A stretch of DNA of 64,000 bases from assembly GCA_913053875.1 (NCBI GenBank), contig CAJXGN010000005.1, forward strand, positions 62,001 through 126,000, read 5' to 3'. A program made the translations under genes and the position numbers. A model generated the notes under the pieces. The model was given only the letters and a program-made list of their open reading frames with translations. It did not search any database and had not been told where the DNA came from. Position 1 is the stretch's first letter. Each line of letters begins with the position of its first letter. Origin of the DNA: an uncultured Agromyces sp. GTDB taxonomy: Bacteria > Actinomycetota > Actinomycetes > Actinomycetales > Microbacteriaceae. Of this stretch, positions 47,220 through 55,841 are shown one piece after another.

Positions 47220-48737
47220 ATGAGCGACACCTCCCACCCCTTCTCGACCGCAACCGGCTCCGACGTGCGCGTGCGGTTCTGCCCCTCGCCGACCGGCACG
47301 CCCCACGTGGGCCTCGTGCGCACCGCCCTGTTCAACTGGGCGTATGCGCGCCACACCGGCGGCACGTTCGTGTTCCGCATCGAGGACACCGATGCGGCAC
47401 GCGACAGCGAGGAGAGCTACGGCCAGCTCATCGACGCGCTGACCTGGCTCGGCCTCGACTGGGACGAGGGCGTCGAGACCGAGGGCCCGCACGGCCCGTA
47501 CCGCCAGTCGCAGCGCGGCGAGATCTATCGCGAGATCGTCGAGCGCCTGCTCGCCGCCGGCCACCTCTACGAGAGCTACTCGAACGCCGAGGAGATCGAC
47601 GCGCGCAACGAGGCGAACGGCCGCCCGAAGCAGCTCGGCTACGACAACTTCGACCGCGACCTCACCGATGAGCAGCGCGCCGCGTTCCGCGCCGAGGGTC
47701 GCTCGCCCGCGCTGCGCCTGCGCGTGCCTGACGCCGACCTCTCGTTCACCGACCTCGTGCGCGGCGACATCGCGTTCCCCGCCGGTTCGACCATCGACTT
47801 CGTCGTGGTGCGTCCCAACGGCGCTCCGCTCTACACGCTCGTGAACCCCATCGACGACGCGCTCATGGGCATCACGCACGTGCTGCGCGGCGAGGACCTG
47901 CTCTCGTCGACGCCCCGCCAGATCGCGCTCTACCACGCGCTCATCGACATCGGCGTGACCGATTTCGTGCCGCAGTTCGGCCACCTGCCGTACGTCATGG
48001 GCGAGGGCAACAAGAAGCTCTCGAAGCGCGATCCCGAGTCGAACCTGTTCCACCACCGCGACCGGGGGTTCATCCCCGAGGGCCTCGTGAACTACCTCGC
48101 GCTGCTCGGCTGGGGCTTCTCGGCCGACCGCGACGTGTTCAGTCGTGACGAGCTCGTCGAGGCGTTCGACGTGCACGACGTGAACCCGAGCCCCGCCCGC
48201 TTCGACCTGAAGAAGGCCGAGGCGATCAACGGCGACCACCTGCGCGCCCTCGACGTCGTCGACTTCGCTGCCCGTACCGTGCCCTACCTGCAGGCCGCCG
48301 GGCTCGTCGAGACGCCGATCGCGCCCGCGCAGGAGGCGGTGCTCGCCGAGGCCGCCCCGCTGGTGCAGGAGCGCATCGGGCTGCTGGGGGAGGCGCCCGG
48401 CATGCTGGGCTTCCTGTTCACGGATGCCGCTGGGCTGGCGTACGACGCCGACGCGCTCGGCGGGCTGAAGGAGGACGCGCCCGCGACCCTCGCGGCGGCG
48501 GGGGAGGCGCTCGTGCGCATCCCCGCACCCGAGTGGACGCACGACCAGATCGAGCAGGCGCTGCGCGGTGCGCTCGTGGAGGGGCTGGGGCTGAAGCCGC
48601 GTCTCGCGTTCGGCGCGGTGCGCACCGCGATCTCGGGCCGGCGGGTGTCGCCGCCGCTGTTCGAGTCGATGCAGATCCTCGGGCGCGACGAGTCGCTCGC
48701 GCGCATCGAGCGGCTGCGCGCGCACCTCGCGGGGTGA
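47220..48737 (+). CDS. gltX: Glutamyl-tRNA synthetase
   Basis: 505 aa class I synthetase. The HIGH-equivalent lies in [20 protein letters not shown] near residues 21-40 and the KMSKS-equivalent in [11 protein letters not shown] near 262. [15 protein letters not shown] and [15 protein letters not shown] are also present. The C-terminal helical anticodon-binding domain is complete. Discriminating type is likely, as in other actinobacteria that form Gln-tRNA by amidation, though a tRNA-Gln gene follows directly. GGAGGG precedes the ATG, and TAACAT at 47206-47211 may serve as a -10. Confidence 0.96.
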   Translation: MSDTSHPFSTATGSDVRVRFCPSPTGTPHVGLVRTALFNWAYARHTGGTFVFRIEDTDAARDSEESYGQLIDALTWLGLDWDEGVETEGPHGPYRQSQRGEIYREIVERLLAAGHLYESYSNAEEIDARNEANGRPKQLGYDNFDRDLTDEQRAAFRAEGRSPALRLRVPDADLSFTDLVRGDIAFPAGSTIDFVVVRPNGAPLYTLVNPIDDALMGITHVLRGEDLLSSTPRQIALYHALIDIGVTDFVPQFGHLPYVMGEGNKKLSKRDPESNLFHHRDRGFIPEGLVNYLALLGWGFSADRDVFSRDELVEAFDVHDVNPSPARFDLKKAEAINGDHLRALDVVDFAARTVPYLQAAGLVETPIAPAQEAVLAEAAPLVQERIGLLGEAPGMLGFLFTDAAGLAYDADALGGLKEDAPATLAAAGEALVRIPAPEWTHDQIEQALRGALVEGLGLKPRLAFGAVRTAISGRRVSPPLFESMQILGRDESLARIERLRAHLAG

Positions 48738-48772
48738 CCGGGCGCGCGGCGCGCCCGCCCGCGGCGCTCGGT

Positions 48773-48802
48773 TTGGCCGAGAGCGGGGGTCTGGGCTAGA
48801 GT
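48773..48802 (+). promoter_or_regulatory. tRNA-Gln promoter (TTGGCC / TAGAGT)
   Basis: TTGGCC (48773-48778) and TAGAGT (48797-48802) with an 18-base spacer, about 57 bases before the tRNA. The leader contains two copies of GGTTCGGGCT. Confidence 0.5.
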
Positions 48803-48858
48803 TGCATGTCGGTTCGGGCTTCGGTTCGAACCAGGGTTCGGGCTGCGGCCAGAGCCAT

Positions 48859-48930
48859 TGGGGTATGGTGTAATTGGCAACACGGCTGATTCTGGTTCAG
48901 TTGTTCTTGGTTCGAGTCCAGGTACCCCAG
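48859..48930 (+). tRNA. tRNA-Gln (anticodon CTG)
   Basis: 72 nt. TGGGGTA pairs with TACCCCA in the acceptor stem, the anticodon arm reads CTGA-TTCTGGT-TCAG giving CTG, and the T-arm contains GGTTCGAGTCC. Discriminator G; CCA is not encoded as such. Confidence 0.97.
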
Positions 48931-48936
48931 CAGTGA

Positions 48937-48962
48937 AAAACCCCCGCTCAGGCGGGGGTTTT
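48937..48962 (+). terminator. Intrinsic terminator after tRNA-Gln
   Basis: AAAACCCCCGC pairs perfectly with GCGGGGGTTTT around TCAG. The A-run and T-run on the two arms let it work on both strands, useful because the next gene converges. Confidence 0.9.
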
Positions 48963-48979
48963 CGTGTTCTGTCCCATGG

Positions 48980-50053
48980 TCAGATGCCCGACCACGACAT
49001 CGCGTACGACGTGCCCCACTCGTTCGTCGCGTACGCGTCGATGGTGAGGAGGGTCGGCACCGCCTCGTCCTCGGAGCAGGGCCGGGGGACCATGACCGTT
49101 CCCCGCTCGGGACCGTTCGACACGAGCTGGACGAACCCGGAGGTCGCACGCACGTCGGCGTCGGTGACCGCGTAGTAGATGTCGACCGTGTTGCCCGGGC
49201 GTGCCACCCACCGCATCTCGAGGTATCGCGTCGTCCCGCCGTCGCCGGGGCCGCAGTGGTTGAGGCCGTCGAGCCCGTGGACCGGCTCGAGCTCCATCAC
49301 GGCGGGGTCCGACCCGCCCCACCCCATAGGGACGTAGCTGGGCGGGACCCCGTCGCCGGCGATGGGCACGTCCCCGCTGGGCGCCCCGGCGGCGAGTCGC
49401 CGCTCGGCTTCCGCTGCGGCCTCTGCTGCCGCCTGCACGGCGGCGTCCTGCGACGCGAGAACGGCGTCCGCAGCGGCATCCACCGGCTCGAGCGCGGCCC
49501 AGGCATCGACGGCCTCGCCGAGACCCTGCACCGAGGCCATCAGCGCCGCCGTGGTGTCGTCACCTGCGAGCGGATTCGCTTCGACGATCGCCGCCACCCG
49601 GTGCTCCACGCTCGCCAGAAGGGCGTCGTACGCCTCGGTGAGTGCCCCGACCGCAGCCGACACCTCCGCTTCGCCGCCGTCGGCGATCGCCTCGGCCAGC
49701 GCGGCGCGGGCCGCTTCGAACGCCGCGGCCTCATCCTCGCCCAGCACCGCGGAGTATTCGTCGCTGAGGCCCACGAACCCCGCATCGAACGCGCGAGCCT
49801 CCTGCTTCACCGCGGCGACCGCAACGGCGACCTCGGCAGCGGCGCGTCGTTCGGCGGCCGCCTCGCGCTGCTCGAGCTCGAGCGCGACCTGTCGCTCGTG
49901 CCGGTCGATCGCGACCGCGGTGATCGGGAGCGCCACGGCCGTGAGGACGATCGCCGTCGCTCCGGCGATGGTCGCGATGCGCGCCCGCTTCGGCAGTCGG
50001 CCGAGTCGTCCGGTGAGACGTGCGAGGGGCGACGAACTCGGCTTCGTGGGCAT
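48980..50053 (-). CDS. Hypothetical membrane-anchored coiled-coil protein, 357 aa
   Basis: A basic N-terminus, one transmembrane helix (IATIAGATAIVLTAVALPITAVAI, about residues 25-48), and then a long Ala/Glu-rich helical segment (LELEQREAAAERRAAAEVAVAVAAVKQEAR and onward to about residue 230) likely to form a coiled coil. The C-terminal domain of about 125 residues has two cysteines and aromatic motifs (LEMRWVARPGNTVDIYYAVTDADVR, WGTSYAMSWSG). No family recognised. Start at 50053 is chosen for GAGG about 9 bases upstream; an in-frame ATG at 50062 is possible. Probably an extracytoplasmic protein of accessory character. Confidence 0.72.
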   Translation of the reverse strand: MPTKPSSSPLARLTGRLGRLPKRARIATIAGATAIVLTAVALPITAVAIDRHERQVALELEQREAAAERRAAAEVAVAVAAVKQEARAFDAGFVGLSDEYSAVLGEDEAAAFEAARAALAEAIADGGEAEVSAAVGALTEAYDALLASVEHRVAAIVEANPLAGDDTTAALMASVQGLGEAVDAWAALEPVDAAADAVLASQDAAVQAAAEAAAEAERRLAAGAPSGDVPIAGDGVPPSYVPMGWGGSDPAVMELEPVHGLDGLNHCGPGDGGTTRYLEMRWVARPGNTVDIYYAVTDADVRATSGFVQLVSNGPERGTVMVPRPCSEDEAVPTLLTIDAYATNEWGTSYAMSWSGI

Positions 50054-50232
50054 GCCATGCATCCTCGCGCCGACGACAGGCCGGAATCGGGTTGTCCACA
50101 CCCGGGTTCGTGCTCATGCCCGACTCCCGCCGATGCCGCTACCTGCGCATGAAGGACGTCAGGGCGACCAGCGCCGAGATGCGCTGACCCTCGGCCGGGC
50201 GCCGGCTCAGGGGCATCCGCTCGCCCTCGCCC

Positions 50233-50871
50233 TCAGAAGTCGAGCGTGTCGCCCGGCTCCAGTGCGTGGAAGGTGCCGCCGCCCTGCTCGGTCGCCCAGG
50301 CGATACGGCCGTTCGAGAGCTCCTTGCCGGCGCGCGAGAGGCCCATCTCGTGGGTCGGGAACGTGTGGGCGGCGCCGACGGCCATGACGAAGTCCATGAC
50401 CTCGCCGATCTTCAGCCACGGCGCCCCCGCCGGCACGGCCTGCACGTCGACCTCGACGCCCTCGGGCACGGTGAACGAATCGCCGCCGTAGTAGAGCGCG
50501 TCGTTCACGAGCACGCCCACGTTGTCGATCACCGGGATCGACTCGTGGATCACGGCGTGCGTGCCGCCGAAGAACCGCAACCGGAACGGGCCGACCTCGA
50601 CCTCATCGCCCGGCGCGACGACCTCGACGTCGAAGTCGGATGCCGCCGCCGCGACGCCCGCCGGTCCGAAGACGCGGGCATCGGGCTCGGCGTCGAGGAT
50701 CCGCCGCAGCTGCTCGGGGGTCCAATGATCCGGATGCTCGTGGGTGAGCACGATCGCGACCGCACCGTTCGCGTCGGTGATGGGCGTCGTGAAGTTGCCC
50801 GGGTCGACGAAGAGCACGTCCCCGGAGTCCTCGATCACGAGCGCGGCGTGTTCCAGCTTCGTCAGTCGCAT
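50233..50871 (-). CDS. MBL-fold metal-dependent hydrolase
   Basis: 212 aa. Metallo-beta-lactamase fold of the UlaG-like group. The zinc-binding HEHPDH motif lies near residues 43-49 (VLTHEHPDHWT), with further metal ligands GGTHAVIH near 100 and GGDSFT near 128, and a late His in FPTHEMGLS. No signal peptide, so cytosolic. Substrate unknown. The ATG at 50871 starts right at the fold (MRLTKLEHAALVI). Divergent from the PBP gene. Confidence 0.88.
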   Translation of the reverse strand: MRLTKLEHAALVIEDSGDVLFVDPGNFTTPITDANGAVAIVLTHEHPDHWTPEQLRRILDAEPDARVFGPAGVAAAASDFDVEVVAPGDEVEVGPFRLRFFGGTHAVIHESIPVIDNVGVLVNDALYYGGDSFTVPEGVEVDVQAVPAGAPWLKIGEVMDFVMAVGAAHTFPTHEMGLSRAGKELSNGRIAWATEQGGGTFHALEPGDTLDF

Positions 50872-50948
50872 GGTCCGAGCCAACACCCATCGCCGCGACC
50901 GCGCAACGTGGAGCGGGCCGCTCGCCGAGACCCGAACGATACCCGCGA

Positions 50949-50963
50949 CGTCTTTACAAGACG
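50949..50963. promoter_or_regulatory. Palindrome CGTCTT-TAC-AAGACG upstream of the PBP gene
   Basis: A perfect 6+6 inverted repeat in the divergent region between the MBL-fold hydrolase and the penicillin-binding protein, 69 bases before the latter's ATG. Likely a regulator binding site; the factor is unknown. Confidence 0.45.
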
Positions 50964-51031
50964 GGCCTCGACGGGGTTGCATGGAGCAGGGGGAATACGC
51001 GAGGCCCGGGGGTCCGCGAGCAGGAGGCGTC

Positions 51032-53377
51032 ATGGAGCAGGACGAGGCGCGCGGCGGCGGCGTGAAGCGCGTCGTCGGCGGCATCGGGGGGTTCGTCGGC
51101 TTCATCGCCGCGAGCGCCGCGGTCGGCGCGCTCGTCACCGTCTCCGTCACGCCCGCGCTCGGCGCCGTCGGCGTGGCCGCGACGAGCACCATCTCGATGT
51201 TCGAGAACCTGCCCGGGTACCTCGAGATCGGCGAGCTGTCGGAGAAGAGCGACATCTACGCCACCCGCGACGACGGCACGCACGTGCTGCTCGCGTCGTT
51301 CTACGACCAGAACCGCGTCGAGGTCGGCTGGGAGCAGATCAACCAGTACGTGAAGGATGCCGCGGTGGCCGGCGAGGACCCGCGGTTCTACGAGCACGGC
51401 GGCATCGACCTCCAGGGCACGATCCGCGCGGCCGCGACGACCGCGACGGGGCGCGACACCCAGGGCGGTTCGTCGATCGCGCAGCAGTACGTCAAGAACA
51501 TCCGCGTGCAGGTGTGCGAGGGCGAGGCGGCCACGACCGAGGAGCGGGACGCCTGCTACGGGGCGGTCACCGAGACCACCATCGATCGCAAGCTCAAGGA
51601 GATGCGGCTCGCGATCGGCGTCGAGAAGCGGTACACGAAGAGCGAGATCCTCCTCGGGTACCTGAACATCGCCGGATTCGGGGGCCGGGTCTACGGCATC
51701 GAGGCCGCCGCGAACTACTACTACGGCACGACCGCCGCGAAGCTGACGCTGGCGCAGGCCGCGTCGCTCGTCGCGATCGTCAACAACCCGGGCAAGTTCC
51801 GGCTCGACCAGCCAGACAGCTTCACCAATGGCAAGGACAACGGGTACGCCGAGAACTTCGGGCGACGCAACTACATCCTGAACAGCATGCTCACCGAGGG
51901 CAAGATCACCCAGGCCGAGTACGACGCCGCCATCGAGGAGCCGGTCGCGCCCGACATCCACGAGCCCAGCACCGGCTGCCAGACCGCCAAGGGCAGCGCG
52001 TACTTCTGCGACTACGTCACCCACATCCTGCGCAACGACCCGACCTTCGGCGAGGACGCCGAGACCCGGCTGCAGAACTTCCGCCGCGGCGGCTACGACG
52101 TCTACACGACCCTCGACCTCGACCTCCAGCGCGCGGCGAACGAGGCGATCGCCGCGCACGTGCCCGCGACCTTCCCCGGGTGGGACGTCGGCGGCGTGAT
52201 CTCGTCGGTTGAGGTCGGCACCGGCCGCGTGCTCGCCATGGCGCAGAACCGCACCTACAGCCAGGACCCGGCGGTGCTGAAGAAGGGCCCGCAGTACACG
52301 AGCATCAACTACAACACCGACTTCGACTACGGCGGCTCGCGCGGGTTCCAACCCGGATCGTCATACAAGATCTTCACGCTCGCCGAGTGGCTGAGCACCG
52401 GCCACGGCCTCGGTCAACGCGTCGACAGCCGGGTGAAGAACAACTGGGGCATCTTCCAGGACCACTGCAACGGAGCGGTCTCCGCGGGCGACTGGAACCC
52501 CAAGAACGACGCGGGGGAGTCGGGCGCGAACTACTCCGCACTCGAGTCGACCATCGGGTCGATCAACTCGGGATTCATCGGGATGGCGAAGGAACTCGAC
52601 CTCTGCGACATCCGGCTGCGCGCCGAGTCGTTCGGCGTGCACCGTGCCGACGGCGACCCGCTCGCGCAGGGCCCGTCGTCGGTGATCGGCACCAACGAGG
52701 TGGCGCCACTCAGCATGGCGGTCGCGTTCGCCGGGGTCGCGAACGACGGCGTGACGTGCACCCCGATCGCGATCGAGCGCATCGTGGGCCGTGACGGCGA
52801 GGAGATCGACCCGCCGAAGGCGGAGTGCACGAGGTCGGTGTCGCCGGAGGTCGCCGCCGCGATGCACACCGCGATGAGCGCCGTGATGGCGGGCGGCACG
52901 GGCGTCGCCTCGCGCGCAGCGACCGTGCCGGCCGTGCCGCTCATCGGCAAGACGGGAACGACCGACGGCGCGAAGGACACCTGGATGGTGGGCGCGAGCT
53001 CGGAGGTCGCCACGGCCGCCGCGGTCGTGAGCGTCAACGGCGACGCCAACCAGCGCGGCCTCTACTTCGCCACCGGGCGCGCGGCCGAGGCCCGCCACCG
53101 CATGTGGCCCATGGTGATGTCGGTCGCCGCGGCGAAGTACGGCGGCGACGCGTTCACGATGGCCGGCCTCGGGCCGGTGACCGGGCCGGGATCCGCTCCC
53201 GACGGCAGCATCGTGCCCGACTACGACGGCGGGGGCGGCTCCGACGACGACGAGGGCGACGAGGGCGACGGCGGCGACGACGGTGATGACGCGCAGCCGA
53301 CCGGCGGCGCGACCGGTGGCGCCGGGCCCGGCAACGGCCGCGGCGGCGGAGGCCGCGGGGGCGGCGGGGGCGGCTGA
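51032..53377 (+). CDS. Bifunctional penicillin-binding protein (GT51 transglycosylase/transpeptidase)
   Basis: 781 aa class A PBP that polymerises and cross-links peptidoglycan. N-terminal membrane helix at about residues 20-42. The GT51 domain carries the catalytic Glu in VAGEDPRFYEHGGID near residue 112, then GGSSIAQQYVKN and RKLKEMRLAIGVEKRYTKSEIL. The transpeptidase has SxxK in QPGSSYKIF near 440, SxN in GSINSGF near 511 and KTG in IGKTGTTDGAKDTWM near 644. The C-terminal 60 residues are Gly/Asp-rich and low complexity. AGGAGG lies 5 bases before this ATG. An in-frame ATG at 50981 starts with nearly the same words (ATGGAGCAGG) but lacks that site. Confidence 0.93.
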   Translation: MEQDEARGGGVKRVVGGIGGFVGFIAASAAVGALVTVSVTPALGAVGVAATSTISMFENLPGYLEIGELSEKSDIYATRDDGTHVLLASFYDQNRVEVGWEQINQYVKDAAVAGEDPRFYEHGGIDLQGTIRAAATTATGRDTQGGSSIAQQYVKNIRVQVCEGEAATTEERDACYGAVTETTIDRKLKEMRLAIGVEKRYTKSEILLGYLNIAGFGGRVYGIEAAANYYYGTTAAKLTLAQAASLVAIVNNPGKFRLDQPDSFTNGKDNGYAENFGRRNYILNSMLTEGKITQAEYDAAIEEPVAPDIHEPSTGCQTAKGSAYFCDYVTHILRNDPTFGEDAETRLQNFRRGGYDVYTTLDLDLQRAANEAIAAHVPATFPGWDVGGVISSVEVGTGRVLAMAQNRTYSQDPAVLKKGPQYTSINYNTDFDYGGSRGFQPGSSYKIFTLAEWLSTGHGLGQRVDSRVKNNWGIFQDHCNGAVSAGDWNPKNDAGESGANYSALESTIGSINSGFIGMAKELDLCDIRLRAESFGVHRADGDPLAQGPSSVIGTNEVAPLSMAVAFAGVANDGVTCTPIAIERIVGRDGEEIDPPKAECTRSVSPEVAAAMHTAMSAVMAGGTGVASRAATVPAVPLIGKTGTTDGAKDTWMVGASSEVATAAAVVSVNGDANQRGLYFATGRAAEARHRMWPMVMSVAAAKYGGDAFTMAGLGPVTGPGSAPDGSIVPDYDGGGGSDDDEGDEGDGGDDGDDAQPTGGATGGAGPGNGRGGGGRGGGGGG

Positions 53378-53428
53378 CCCCGCTCCACACCCCGACGCGT
53401 CCTCCGCGCACGGGTCGCCGTCACCCGC

Positions 53429-53434
53429 CATAAT
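53429..53434 (+). promoter_or_regulatory. -10 box (CATAAT) for the leaderless lipid kinase gene
   Basis: CATAAT, close to the TATAAT consensus, ends six bases before the ATG at 53441 with no ribosome binding site. Confidence 0.5.
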
Positions 53435-53440
53435 CGCCAC

Positions 53441-54343
53441 ATGACACCGGCGCGCGGGCGAATCGTCGTGGCGACCAACCCGAACGCCTCCTTCGGGCGC
53501 AACCGCGCCGTCGGTCCGCGCACGGCGGAACGACTCGAGGCGGCCGGCTACGACGTCGCCATGCTCCGGGAGCCGAACTTCGAACTGCTGCGACGCGAGA
53601 CCGAAGCGGCGGTGCGCGGCGGCGCCGACGCGCTGGTCGTCGTCGGCGGCGACGGCATGGTCTCGCTCGGCGTGAACCTCGTCGCCGAGACCGAGTTGCC
53701 GCTCGGCGTGGTGGGCGCCGGCACCGGCAACGACCTCGCACGCGCGCTCGGCCTGCCCTACGACGACCCGGATGCCGCGATCGACGCGCTCCTCGACGCG
53801 ATGGGTCGACCGCCGCGCACCATCGACGCGGCGACCGTGCGGCACGGCGATCTCACCACCTGGTACGCGTGCGTGCTCTCGGCCGGGTTCGACGCCATCG
53901 TGAACGATCGCGCGAATCGCATGACGCGGCCACGGGGGCCGAGCCGCTACACCCTCGCCCTCGCCCGCGAACTGGCGACGTTCACCCCACGCGAGTACGT
54001 GCTGACCATCGACGGGGAGGTCCGCACGCAGCGCGCGATGCTCGTCTCGGTGGCGAACACGCCGTCGCTCGGCGGCGGCATGCGCATCGCGCCCGCGGCC
54101 GAGGTCGAGGACGGGCTGCTCGACGTCTTCATCGTGCATCCGATCAGCCGCGTCGGGCTCGTGCGCGTCTTCCCGCGCGTGTACTCGGGCACCCACGTCG
54201 ACCACCCCGCGGTCGAGCTGCTGCGGGCCCGCTCGGTGCGCATCGAGGCGGCCGACGTGGTCACCTACGCCGACGGCGAGCGCCTCGGCCCGCTGCCCGT
54301 CGAGGTGACGGCGAGGCCAGGTGCGCTGCGGGTGTTCACGTGA
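53441..54343 (+). CDS. Diacylglycerol kinase family lipid kinase
   Basis: 300 aa. DAGK catalytic domain: VVVGGDGMVSLGVNLV near residue 66, then LGVVGAGTGNDLARALGLP near 88, the characteristic nucleotide and metal motifs. The C-terminal domain has SVANTPSLGGGMRIAPAAEVEDGLLDVF, typical of the YegS/DgkB/LCB5 group, and VTYADGERLGPLPVEV at the end. It should phosphorylate diacylglycerol or a related lipid at the membrane face. Confidence 0.92.
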   Translation: MTPARGRIVVATNPNASFGRNRAVGPRTAERLEAAGYDVAMLREPNFELLRRETEAAVRGGADALVVVGGDGMVSLGVNLVAETELPLGVVGAGTGNDLARALGLPYDDPDAAIDALLDAMGRPPRTIDAATVRHGDLTTWYACVLSAGFDAIVNDRANRMTRPRGPSRYTLALARELATFTPREYVLTIDGEVRTQRAMLVSVANTPSLGGGMRIAPAAEVEDGLLDVFIVHPISRVGLVRVFPRVYSGTHVDHPAVELLRARSVRIEAADVVTYADGERLGPLPVEVTARPGALRVFT

Positions 54344-54367
54344 CCCGAGCGGCGGCCCCGGCTCGAT

Positions 54368-54396
54368 TTGTCGAGCGCCGCGGGATGTGCCATACT
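54368..54396 (+). promoter_or_regulatory. tRNA-Glu promoter (TTGTCG / CATACT)
   Basis: TTGTCG (54368-54373) and CATACT (54391-54396) are 17 bases apart, starting transcription about 12 bases before the tRNA. Confidence 0.6.
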
Positions 54397-54414
54397 CTTC
54401 GAGTTGTCGATTTT

Positions 54415-54487
54415 GGCCCCATCGTTTAGCGGCCTAGGACGCCGCCCTCTCACGGCGGTAGCGCGGGTTCAAATCCCGCTGGGGTCA
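54415..54487 (+). tRNA. tRNA-Glu (anticodon CTC)
   Basis: 73 nt. GGCCCCA pairs with TGGGGTC (one G-U), the D-arm contains GTTTAGCGGCCTAGGAC, the anticodon arm CCGCC-CTCTCAC-GGCGG gives CTC, and the T-arm contains GGTTCAAATCC. CCA is not encoded. Confidence 0.97.
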
Positions 54488-54496
54488 CAACACGAG

Positions 54497-54533
54497 GAAC
54501 GCCCTCGGTTCGCCATGCGAGCCGGGGGCGTTC
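54497..54533 (+). terminator. Terminator hairpin after tRNA-Glu
   Basis: GAACGCCCTCGGTTCGC and GCGAGCCGGGGGCGTTC form an imperfect stem of about 17 bp with two wobble positions around a short loop, 10 bases after the tRNA. Confidence 0.6.
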
Positions 54534-54568
54534 GTCGTTCCGACGCCGAGAACGGCGATGCCGTGGTC

Positions 54569-54574
54569 TAGACT
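54569..54574 (+). promoter_or_regulatory. Candidate -10 box (TAGACT) for the riboswitch-terC transcript
   Basis: TAGACT lies 11 bases before the first conserved riboswitch bases, giving a start near 54581. No strong -35 is visible. Confidence 0.5.
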
Positions 54575-54584
54575 CGCCAGCACG

Positions 54585-54718
54585 AAGGGGAGTATCCCGC
54601 GGGGCGCATCCGCTCCGAGTCGCGCATCGTCAGTACGAACGCCGCCGCAGGCGTTCCGGGCGCGGACCACCACGGGTGGGGGAGAGACGTTCGACGCTCA
54701 GTCGTCCCCACTCCCCGA
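54585..54718 (+). promoter_or_regulatory. yybP-ykoY-type (manganese) riboswitch upstream of terC
   Basis: The leader carries the diagnostic blocks of this class in order: AAGGGGAGTA at 54585-54594, CGTCAGTACG around 54628-54637, and a GGGGGAGAGAC block around 54678-54688. GGGGAGT (54587-54593) can pair with ACTCCCC (54710-54716) to close the element. The terC GTG follows 12 bases after. This class binds Mn2+ and commonly precedes TerC/YkoY-type membrane proteins. Gene control by occlusion of translation or termination cannot be told apart here. Confidence 0.78.
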
Positions 54719-54729
54719 AAGGCCACTAC

Positions 54730-55767
54730 GTGGAACTCGCCCTCCCTGTCTGGTTCGAGGTCGGATCGCTCGTCGTCCTGACGCTCATCCTCGTCGCCGA
54801 CCTCCTGCTCGTGTTGAAGCGCCCCCACGTGCCGTCGTTCCGCGAGGCCACCGCCTGGGTCGTCTTCTACGTCGTGCTCGCGCTGATCTTCGCCGGTCTC
54901 ATGTTCCTGCTCGGCGACGCCGAGCACGGCGGGCAGTTCCTCGCCGGCTGGCTGACCGAGTACAGCCTGTCGATCGACAACCTCTTCGTGTTCGTGATCA
55001 TCATGAGCCGCTTCGCGGTGCCCCGGAAGTACCAGCAGGAGGTGCTCATGGTGGGCATCATCCTGGCGCTCATCCTGCGCGGCATCTTCATCCTGCTCGG
55101 CGCGCAGCTCATCGAGAACTTCAGCTGGATCTTCTACATCTTCGGCGCGTTCCTGCTCTACACGGCGTGGGGGCAGGCGTTCGGCGACCACGAGGGCGAG
55201 GGCGAGGACAACCGCCTCATCAAGATGCTCCGCCGCCGGCTGGCGATCACGAGCGAGTACGACGGCGTCAAGCTGCGCACGCGCATCGACGGCACGAAGG
55301 TCTTCACGCCCATGCTCATCGTGTTCATCGCGATCGGCACCACCGACCTGATCTTCGCGCTCGACTCGATCCCGGCGATCTTCGGCATCACCCAGAGCCC
55401 CTTCATCGTGTTCACGGCCAACGTCTTCGCGCTCATGGGCCTGCGCCAGCTGTACTTCCTGCTCGGCGGCCTGCTCGAGCGCCTCGAGTACCTCAAGTAC
55501 GGCATCGCGTTCATCCTCGCGTTCATCGGCGTGAAGCTGTTCCTGCACGCCGCCCACGTCAACGAGCTGCCGTTCATCAACGGCGGCGAGCCGATCGAGT
55601 GGGCGCCGGAGATCTCGACCTGGACGTCGCTCGCGGTGATCGTGGTCGCGATGGTCGTCGCGACCGTCGCGAGCCTGGTCAAGGCGCGGGTGGATGCCCG
55701 CAAGCGCGGCCACTCGCTCATGGAAGAGGTGCCGCACTTCACCGATGGTCGTCCCGGGGACGAGTAG
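54730..55767 (+). CDS. terC: TerC family integral membrane protein
   Basis: 345 aa with about nine hydrophobic helices. Family signatures: WLTEYSLSIDNLFVFVIIMSRFAVP near residues 74-96 with its conserved Asp in a membrane helix, and the second repeat IGTTDLIFALDSIPAIFGIT near 202-221. The TerC/Alx group is linked to tellurite resistance and, more recently, to Mn2+ export. The manganese-type riboswitch directly upstream supports the metal-export role. GTG at 54730 follows GAAAGG by about 7 bases; an in-frame GTG at 54676 lies inside the riboswitch and is unlikely. Confidence 0.93.
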   Translation: MELALPVWFEVGSLVVLTLILVADLLLVLKRPHVPSFREATAWVVFYVVLALIFAGLMFLLGDAEHGGQFLAGWLTEYSLSIDNLFVFVIIMSRFAVPRKYQQEVLMVGIILALILRGIFILLGAQLIENFSWIFYIFGAFLLYTAWGQAFGDHEGEGEDNRLIKMLRRRLAITSEYDGVKLRTRIDGTKVFTPMLIVFIAIGTTDLIFALDSIPAIFGITQSPFIVFTANVFALMGLRQLYFLLGGLLERLEYLKYGIAFILAFIGVKLFLHAAHVNELPFINGGEPIEWAPEISTWTSLAVIVVAMVVATVASLVKARVDARKRGHSLMEEVPHFTDGRPGDE

Positions 55768-55841
55768 GCCCCCGCGAATTGATAGCGTGGTGACCCGCGC
55801 CACGGCCTGGGCGCTGGAGGAACGACGGACCCGGAGTCGAC

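Noticed and set aside
48811-48844. Two GGTTCGGGCT copies before tRNA-Gln as a mobile-element footprint
   Set aside because: Too short, only two copies, and lying in a normal tRNA leader; no inverted ends or coding remnants.
50981-51031. Upstream in-frame ATG for the PBP gene
   Set aside because: It lacks a ribosome binding site, whereas the ATG at 51032 has AGGAGG five bases upstream; the extra 17 residues add no domain.
54676-54729. Upstream GTG start for terC
   Set aside because: It lies inside the riboswitch and would add 18 polar residues before the first membrane helix; the GTG at 54730 has a proper ribosome binding site.
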